Positions 58,289 to 64,000 of a stretch of 64,000 bases of DNA are shown one piece after another. Source of the DNA: Nakaseomyces glabratus (taxonomy: Eukaryota > Ascomycota > Saccharomycetes > Saccharomycetales > Saccharomycetaceae); the NCBI RefSeq assembly GCF_010111755.1, contig NC_088961.1, positions 868,001 through 932,000 on the forward strand, in the 5' to 3' direction. Positions within the stretch are counted from its first letter, which is position 1, and each line of letters opens with the position of its first letter. Both the position numbers and the translations under genes were made by a program. Under the pieces are notes generated by a model that made no database searches, was not told the origin of the DNA, and saw only the letters and a program-made list of their open reading frames with translations.

Positions 58289-58596
58289 TTCCCTATGACC
58301 GTTAAGCTAATGATCTACGTTTTGTATGATTTTCCGTTATTCACTGCATCGCAATACCTGAAAAGCATGAATAAATGGTGCCACTCTGATGCTGCACGAC
58401 GAAAATCTCTCAAAGCTTAAAAGGGCCCCTATAGAAACGTATATTGTGACTCTATGGCTAGTTTTTGCGATGTTTGAGGAATTACGTAAAGGAAATAGTG
58501 GGGGCGGGGCAGTGTCTAGAACCAGGCTTTTCATGGAAAATAGAGGAACAGAAAACTTGTGCGTGGTTTGTTTGGTATGAAACAAAGGAACGATCT

Positions 58597-58609
58597 CGGA
58601 AAAACTATT
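58597..58609 (+). promoter_or_regulatory. CGGAAAAACTATT site (Rgt1-like)
   Basis: Exact 13-mer preceded by GATCT, 922 bp upstream of SIP2/GAL83. Confidence 0.7.
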
Positions 58610-58840
58610 TTTGAGTGCTTTTTCTTTTCCCACTGATTCATTGCTTGCTTTTTCATAGCCTGAACAATGGATGCAGGGAATATCAACGACGTATGGAAAC
58701 TGTAGATCTCGAAAAAGTGCCCGAGGGATCTATTGCATTTCGAGGAAATGAGACATTTTTTTAAAAATTGGCTGAAGCGCCAACAAATGTTCTAACACTC
58801 TTAAAAAGGAAAGTGGCCGTACATATTATGGGGTTGATCT

Positions 58841-58853
58841 CGGAAAAACTATT
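58841..58853 (+). promoter_or_regulatory. CGGAAAAACTATT site (Rgt1-like)
   Basis: Exact 13-mer preceded by GATCT, 1166 bp upstream of SIP2/GAL83 and exactly 244 bp from the previous site. Confidence 0.7.
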
Positions 58854-59372
58854 TTGGGTCTCTGAAATCGTACATATCTTCCCCATCTACTATCAATTGT
58901 AAAGGTTAGCTTCCTGCCTTAATGTTAAGGATAATAACTATTTGTTTCCATAGTGTGGTGGGGTCCCCCTTTTCAGGTACCGGAAAAACATATGTGAGAT
59001 GAACTCAACGAAAGTGAAGTACGATCGGCAACGGTGTTTGAAATGGATGACAGAACCGTTTTCAGTACATTTCTGCCACCCCCACCCCAAATTATGGACC
59101 GGGCTTATTTTGTTGAGTTCCAATAAGCGTGTTTAATGCTTGCTGTTTCAAAATTCGTGGGAGAGGAATTGCTTCTGCCTGATGCCGTTGGGGTAGTGTC
59201 TCTTTACTTTAGCACGAATTCGTATAACAATCTGATAGTTGTTTTTGAGTTTTATAGTTGTTTAACGGTAAATAATACATATAGCCGAGGCATTTCATTA
59301 TATTTACTTTCTATTACATTTATAGTATCTATCATATATTCATGTTCTTGATATATAGCCTACATAATATCA

Positions 59373-60563
59373 TCATGCTTGACCATTGAATATTTCAATC
59401 CCTTTAATAAGATTACTCAATGGCGGCAGTGTAATTTTGATGTTTTCACGAGGAGTAGTACATGTATCAGTATCATCGTCCTGGTCTTCATCTCCTTGCG
59501 AGTAATATCTGTTATCATCCCCATCTGAAACGCCATCAAGATACTTGGCTGTACTTCTTGTTGATGAAGCAAGCTGTAGTGGGCCTTTTTTCAATGGGGC
59601 CAAACTAGCATCACTTTTCAGTAATGCCACTAATGATGTCGAGCTGTTGTTTGTAGATAATGGCTTGATATCAATTGGAGATGTTGACAAAAGTGGCCCA
59701 CCTTTTTCGGCCTTTGTGACACGAGAATTTGCTTTGGAGGTCTTGTTCTGTAGAGAATTCAAAACATTGTTATAGCCAACAGCACTGTTTGTGATGTTGA
59801 TTACAGGCGGCAACGTTGGAGCACACGGATTTGTAGTGTTGTTAACCTTATGTGGTAGATTATTAGAGTTACAATTCAAGTATACATCATTCATACTTGA
59901 TGGTGAAGTAGATAGTGAACCAGCACCAGAATGGCCTCCACCAATATTTGAAAATGCCGAGGATGTGTGTGACATGTCGCTTAGAGCTACTGAACTTGCT
60001 GAAGTACTCAATATAGGCACAGGTGTGATAGACTCACTAGCAGCTACTGTGGGGTATCCATGATAATTAACCATACCCAATTGCTGTTGAGCGATAGCCA
60101 CTAATGGAGATGTACCAGGTTGGACATTAAAGTAAACTCCGGACGTTGGGTGCGGCAGTGGATTCGCAATAGGAATAGATATTGGCTGCGAGCCTGGGAT
60201 GGGAGGGGACATGTTTGTTTCACCATTCTGAACGGATGTGTACGGTACCGGGAACTGAACATTAACTAGCTCCACTAATTTTTCTTCTCCAGCCATTGGG
60301 TCTTGTATCTTTGCTCCCTTACCCTTTGTTTTCTTCTTCTTTTGCGAAACACCTGTGTGAGTTCGATTATGTCTTTTTAGTTCATCACTTCTACTGAAAC
60401 TCTTACCACAACCAGGGAATGAACAGCCATGAGGCTTTTCACCAGTATGGGTTCTCATATGTCTTTTCTTGTGCTCCAAGCGGTGGAACCCACGAGAGCA
60501 ATGCTCACATTTGAAAGGCCTTTCCTTATTATCAGAAGGAAGGCGAACAGGTCTTTTAGCCAT
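59373..60563 (-). CDS. MIG2: Mig2/Mig3-type C2H2 glucose repressor
   Basis: The 396-residue protein has two C2H2 zinc fingers at residues 19-39 (C19, C22, H35, H39) and 47-69 (C47, C52, H65, H69). The DNA-contacting RLEHKKRH and RSDELKRH helices are typical of the Mig family. The short N-terminus before finger 1 ([16 protein letters not shown]) and the C-terminal motif [18 protein letters not shown] match Mig2/Mig3 (KLPPVRNLLKQIDVFNG in Mig2) rather than Mig1. The rest is Ser/Asn-rich and disordered. In S. cerevisiae these proteins repress SUC2 and other glucose-repressed genes. The gene neighbours a SIP2/GAL83 gene and YPT31/32, as at both S. cerevisiae loci, so MIG3 is an equally valid name. 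Confidence 0.88.
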   Translation of the reverse strand: MAKRPVRLPSDNKERPFKCEHCSRGFHRLEHKKRHMRTHTGEKPHGCSFPGCGKSFSRSDELKRHNRTHTGVSQKKKKTKGKGAKIQDPMAGEEKLVELVNVQFPVPYTSVQNGETNMSPPIPGSQPISIPIANPLPHPTSGVYFNVQPGTSPLVAIAQQQLGMVNYHGYPTVAASESITPVPILSTSASSVALSDMSHTSSAFSNIGGGHSGAGSLSTSPSSMNDVYLNCNSNNLPHKVNNTTNPCAPTLPPVINITNSAVGYNNVLNSLQNKTSKANSRVTKAEKGGPLLSTSPIDIKPLSTNNSSTSLVALLKSDASLAPLKKGPLQLASSTRSTAKYLDGVSDGDDNRYYSQGDEDQDDDTDTCTTPRENIKITLPPLSNLIKGIEIFNGQA

Positions 60564-61571
60564 GTTTTATTTTGCTATTGCAGTGCTATTAGTTTTAGTT
60601 TAGAATTTTAAAGTAATTCCAATGAAGGAGATTATTGAAATTTACCAGTATCGACAGATGTTCGACGTCCTATGAAACTAAACTAATATGTTCGAAGACA
60701 AATGAGCTCGGCTAATTTATCTGAATTGTTGAGAACACGAATGTTTCCTAAGCTTCATAAATTATCGAAAAGAAAACAATTTATATCGAGCTTCTAATTC
60801 AGCTATAACTAGTTTATGTTTAGCCAGTATATTTTTTAGGTTCTTAATAAATAACAATTAGACACCTTTCTTAACTGCGATGGGCAAATGACTATCTAAA
60901 AACAAATATCATTCAAAATAAGCAAAGGTCGCTTTGAGTAACTAAAATATCTTCTCTTTTTATAACTTTTGAGATTATGTTGATTCTATGTTACATGGAA
61001 ATTACGGAACGAAGGTTCCAAATAATGGGATATCAATTAAATTACGGAGAGGGAAGAAATCCCGAGTAACATATGAGATAAATTTATTTCCTTTTATTAC
61101 TCCATGCAATTGGAGGTTATTTAATCAGTCGAACCTACTTCATTGGGCTACCACTGCCACAATTACTATCTATCACTCTTCTTACCTCCTGTGCAAAGTG
61201 CTTGTCAAATCTTTGATGCTACACATGGGATATGTTGTTTCACCCGCAAGTGATTGGTATCCTTCCCCTCGTTTCCCCCAGTTCCAGCGCAGAGTCACTA
61301 CCCACTTTGAGCGGACCCTTCACTAGTCTTGAGATATTATACACCAATATTGATCGAGATAAAACAAAATGCTCTCACATAATTTTCTTAGTAAAATAGT
61401 ATCGTGCTTCTGGAAGGAAGAAACTCCTGGAGTCCATCGAGCAAGTCAAATAAGCCAAAAAAGTTTGCTGCGGACATTCCAAGGACAAACTAAACTTCGA
61501 GTGAATTTCTAGCTTTTATTTTTTCTTTTTTCTATCCTATTTCACTTTTCAGTCTATACAACATTTCAGTT

Positions 61572-61584
61572 CGGAAAAACTATT
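61572..61584 (+). promoter_or_regulatory. CGGAAAAACTATT site (Rgt1-like)
   Basis: Exact 13-mer, 1009 bp upstream of the MIG2/3 ATG. Confidence 0.7.
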
Positions 61585-61815
61585 TCTATACCTGAATACT
61601 ATTCCAGATGCAGACAAACCTTCTGATAAGAATGCATTCTGGAATAGAACTACTGGTAGAGTAAGGCACTTGCAATACCCCAGATATCATGTCAACTTGA
61701 GAAGTCCAGCTACTGTGTTCTTATCTGCTAATCAAGCTCTCTTTCTTTTTCTTTTAGCTATAGAAATCTCTTAGAATGCGCCCTGCGCAAAATTTATGCA
61801 CAGTCCGGAATTTGA

Positions 61816-61828
61816 CGGAAAAACTATT
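61816..61828 (+). promoter_or_regulatory. CGGAAAAACTATT site (Rgt1-like)
   Basis: Exact 13-mer, 1253 bp upstream of MIG2/3 and 244 bp from the previous site. Confidence 0.7.
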
Positions 61829-61865
61829 TCCAGCTACACTGCAAGTCAGAAAAAGTTTCAAAACA

Positions 61866-61977
61866 GTGGGGCAGACACATATAGAGGGGGGACAATGGAA
61901 CTGCCAGCTACAAAAGAAATGAGGACGACGGCACAACGGCTTGGGAAGTTGGGTGTTTGAGTAAGTAACTGCCCCAC
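61866..61977. promoter_or_regulatory. Two Mig-type GTGGGGCAG sites
   Basis: GTGGGGCAG at 61866-61874 and the same 9-mer reversed at 61969-61977. Both fit the Mig consensus SYGGGG. They lie between the Rgt1-like sites. Confidence 0.6.
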
Positions 61978-62207
61978 CTTGAGCAGCAGGTCGGAACTCA
62001 CAACATGTATTTGTACTTGGGTTTACCACAGAATATAAGCTAGAGAAACTGGCTTCAAGAGCTGAAACAAAGTATTCTGACCTCGGACGTATGTGTACAC
62101 CATTTTGGTGTTTATACAACTCTTGCTAAAGAAGATATCCTGGCTTTTGCTGTTTTACTAGCCCACTCATTCACTAACTGCGATATCACATCTACCTCTA
62201 GGGATCT

Positions 62208-62220
62208 CGGAAAAACTATT
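62208..62220 (+). promoter_or_regulatory. CGGAAAAACTATT site (Rgt1-like)
   Basis: Exact 13-mer preceded by GATCT, as in the two SIP2/GAL83 copies; 1645 bp upstream of MIG2/3. Confidence 0.7.
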
Positions 62221-62383
62221 CCTCTATAAAGGTAGAAATTGATCATCACAAAACTACGTAATTCACTTAATAACAATATCTGTGTCTTTGTTGCAAATTT
62301 AACAGTGCATCCGGGGCAACTAGCACTAAACACAGTCTGTGCTTCACTTTAGTGCCCTTAGGACTTCAAATGTCTATTGAATG

Positions 62384-62527
62384 GTGGGGCTCCACTATCC
62401 ATCCTTCTCCCAGGAGATTGCATGAGTAATAGGGACGCCTGTAAGAAAAACTATTATATCAGGACAAAGCCGATGGGAATATTTTTCTTTCTTTTTGTAG
62501 ACTATATAAAACAAAATCCTGCCCCAC
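62384..62527. promoter_or_regulatory. Two further Mig-type sites and a variant Rgt1-like site
   Basis: GTGGGGCTC at 62384-62392, AAGAAAAACTATT at 62443-62455 (the 13-mer with CG changed to AA, so lacking the Rgt1 core), and reversed GTGGGGCAG at 62519-62527. Confidence 0.5.
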
Positions 62528-63788
62528 TGAGCATATACTAGCAATACGTCATTTAGCTCTTGGATAAGCAACCATTTGCCGACTGTACGACAAAGTGAAG
62601 CAGATGGGGTAACTGTAGTAAAGTTATCATTACTATCAATAACAAAGCACTACAACATAGTTTTCTAGAGCATTGTAGGAGATTACTTGAATATTGTCTT
62701 ACCCGCAGAAAGTTACCGTAACTCATATATTCAAACATTTGAGCCAGCGAAACCGGACTTCATTAGTTAGGCAACACAATACAAATTGTCCACGGCTCTG
62801 CTATCTTTTCTTTTATTCTCTTTTAAGTCTATTATCGTTTCGCTTAGACTGAATTAAGGCTTTACATATAGAAGGAGACATCGGCCACCTCCTTTGTACA
62901 AAATGAGTACTCAATCTTATACAGGTGTATAGCTAGCCATTATTTTGCACTTCTCTTTAAGATCAAGTGGTTTTTCCGAAACACAGTATTATGAACCACA
63001 GTATCGTACAGAAGGGAACATCTTATGCTCAATTCAAACCCAAGGAAATAGCATGATTGTGCAATGGTTCCTCTATAGAGAAAGCATATTTGTCCATATA
63101 CTTTCTGAGATATTGATTTTCAGAACATCGATAACACTGTCAATCTGTCCAGCTCGAGACAAGCGACACCGCCAATCAGCATAAATACTCGAAATTGCAA
63201 GCGAATAATGCCACTCTTTGAAACAAAATGCCGTTTCGCCAAAATATTATCCAAGTCTTAATGCCCTAATAGTGATTATATTCCCAAAAAATTTAGATAC
63301 AGCCAATTGACTCTACAATTCTTAGTAGAAGCTACAATCCAAACTAAAAAGCAGAATCAATTATAAACCAAAACTCACTAAATCCTTCCAGCTTATTGAA
63401 CACAACCTAATTCATAACTCGTAAAGTTCTACTATTTGCTAAGCGTTCTAGTTGCTCCATATAATTCATTATAAATGAACGATACCAATATAGAAAAGAG
63501 ATCAAATTATTGGAGATCAGCATAAATGGATAGTCATGGCAGTCTGTTAGCAAACTGATCATTATGAAGAGCCATTTTGGATATAAGGAAACAAGTCTGA
63601 CAAATTATTATTTCATTAACATTATCATGGTGTTTACAATAATAGCAAAACTCTGAGATATCCTATGGTCTAAAAAGATTAATTTGGTAGCATTTGGGAA
63701 ATCACATTTAGGAGCTTGTCTTGTTGGTTGAACATCTTTCCTTGGTCTAGCTTAGTATAGAATTAATGGGGCTTTAAGTATCTGAAAA

Positions 63789-64000
63789 CTAGCAACAGCT
63801 ATTTGATTTGCTCTTCTTTTTTTTCTCACCAGGCACCGGTGCTAGACTAATAGTAGGTCCTTTAGGAGCGCCACTACTACCTTTAGCATTCTCTCCCAGA
63901 TCAACTTGATGCTTATTGACCATCTTGTAAATTTGTTCTATCAGTTCCCTAAAGGCCAAATCCACATTCTCACTATTTAATGCACTTGTCTCAGTAAAGA
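63789..64000 (-). CDS. YPT32: Rab GTPase Ypt31/Ypt32 (3' part, runs off the window)
   Basis: Only the last ~70 codons are present. The sequence [20 protein letters not shown] carries the Rab G5 SAL motif and the following helix. [21 protein letters not shown] and the hypervariable tail [20 protein letters not shown] follow, ending in the double-cysteine prenylation motif SCC. Close similarity to Ypt31/Ypt32 (KHQMDLG, GPTISLTP, NCC) identifies the family; the two paralogues cannot be told apart from this part. Ypt31/32 act in exit from the trans-Golgi. Its position upstream of MIG2/3 matches YPT32-MIG2 on chromosome VII. Confidence 0.9.
   Translation of the reverse strand, partial: FTETSALNSENVDLAFRELIEQIYKMVNKHQVDLGENAKGSSGAPKGPTISLAPVPGEKKKKSKSNSCC

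Larger units (their letters stand above)
57676..59372. other. 1.7-kb upstream region of SIP2/GAL83 with an Rgt1-like cluster
   Basis: A long non-coding gap between tandem minus-strand genes. It holds three exact CGGAAAAACTATT sites, further partial CGGAAAA(A) sites (58134 reverse, 58330 reverse, 58981), and a GCGGGGCAG Mig-type site at 58504-58512. Open frames here are short and lack features. Confidence 0.7.
60564..63788. other. 3.2-kb upstream region of MIG2/3
   Basis: This very long gap between tandem minus-strand genes holds three exact and one near-exact CGGAAAAACTATT sites, four GTGGGGC Mig-type sites, and a partial reverse CGGAAAAACC near 62971. A 112-codon plus-strand frame at 60988-61326 has no domain features and I do not call it. 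Most of the region is probably regulatory for MIG2/3. I see nothing notable in 63200-63788. Confidence 0.65.

Noticed and set aside
58945..58975. GTGTGGTGGGGTCCCC considered as a telomere-like or telomerase RNA template sequence
   Set aside because: Does not match the G-rich 16-bp telomere repeat I recall for this group and is not repeated.
60988..61326. 112-codon plus-strand frame in the MIG2/3 upstream region
   Set aside because: No domain, no compositional difference from surrounding non-coding DNA, and no counterpart in the conserved gene order.
58276..62455. The repeated 13-mer considered as a CRISPR-like array or transposon remnant
   Set aside because: Spacing is irregular (235-392 bp within clusters), copies occur on both strands, flanks are unrelated and no cas or transposase gene is present; transcription-factor sites explain it better.

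Overview
The window is a gene-dense yeast nuclear segment. The genes are intronless, the two tRNA genes are of Saccharomyces type, and nearly every protein has an obvious Saccharomyces cerevisiae counterpart in long runs of conserved gene order. Gene content, the mix of ancestral blocks and the Hap4-like YAP5 point to a post-genome-duplication yeast. Nakaseomyces glabratus (Candida glabrata) fits best, but I infer this from memory of gene order and did not test it by search.

Layout, left to right. (1) 1-16.7 kb is rich in transcription factors: AAT1 (5' part only), SLD2, HAP4, KTI12, MET28, a YIR016W/YOL036W homologue, RPR2, VLD1 and YAP5, with genes from S. cerevisiae chromosomes XI and IX interleaved. 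HAP4 and YAP5 share the short Hap4-like CCAAT-complex-binding motif. A tRNA-Thr(AGU) gene marks the block boundary. (2) 17.6-22.7 kb holds ADI1, ANY1 and AIM17. (3) 23.3-45.0 kb is an inverted but colinear copy of YOR261C-YOR246C: RPN8, GCD1, RPT4, HNT3, CDC31, TRE1/2, OSW1, NAT5, TMA16, TUM1, CLP1, APC5, SRL1 and ENV9. SEC63 is missing from its expected place between OSW1 and NAT5. (4) 45.3-55.8 kb matches the chromosome III SUP61-to-THR4 block: intron-containing tRNA-Ser(CGA), YCR061W, TAH1, YIH1, PWP2, CTR86 and THR4. (5) 56.4-64 kb holds a SIP2/GAL83 Snf1 beta subunit, a MIG2/MIG3 repressor and the 3' end of YPT31/32.

Functional groupings: respiration and iron or CCAAT-complex regulation (HAP4, YAP5); sulfur regulation and methionine salvage (MET28, ADI1); proteasome (RPN8, RPT4, each with an Rpn4-type site); ribosome, RNA and translation genes carrying PAC/RRPE elements (RPR2, TMA16, TAH1, PWP2, GCD1 and others); and glucose signalling (SIP2/GAL83 and MIG2/3).

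The most striking non-coding signal is an exact 13-mer, CGGAAAAACTATT. It occurs six times, plus one near match, only in the long upstream regions of SIP2/GAL83 and MIG2/3. It contains the Rgt1 core CGGANNA and is interleaved with Mig-type GTGGGGCAG sites, which suggests a hard-wired glucose-sensing module. Other signals are a perfect 26-bp palindrome and a cluster of Swi4/6-type sites far upstream of SRL1, seven GTGGGAA heptamers in the 2.6-kb HAP4-KTI12 gap, a Met31/32 plus Cbf1 module upstream of MET28, and a 1.47-kb gap between two convergent genes that I cannot explain. I saw no mobile element, CRISPR array, rRNA gene or virus-derived gene.
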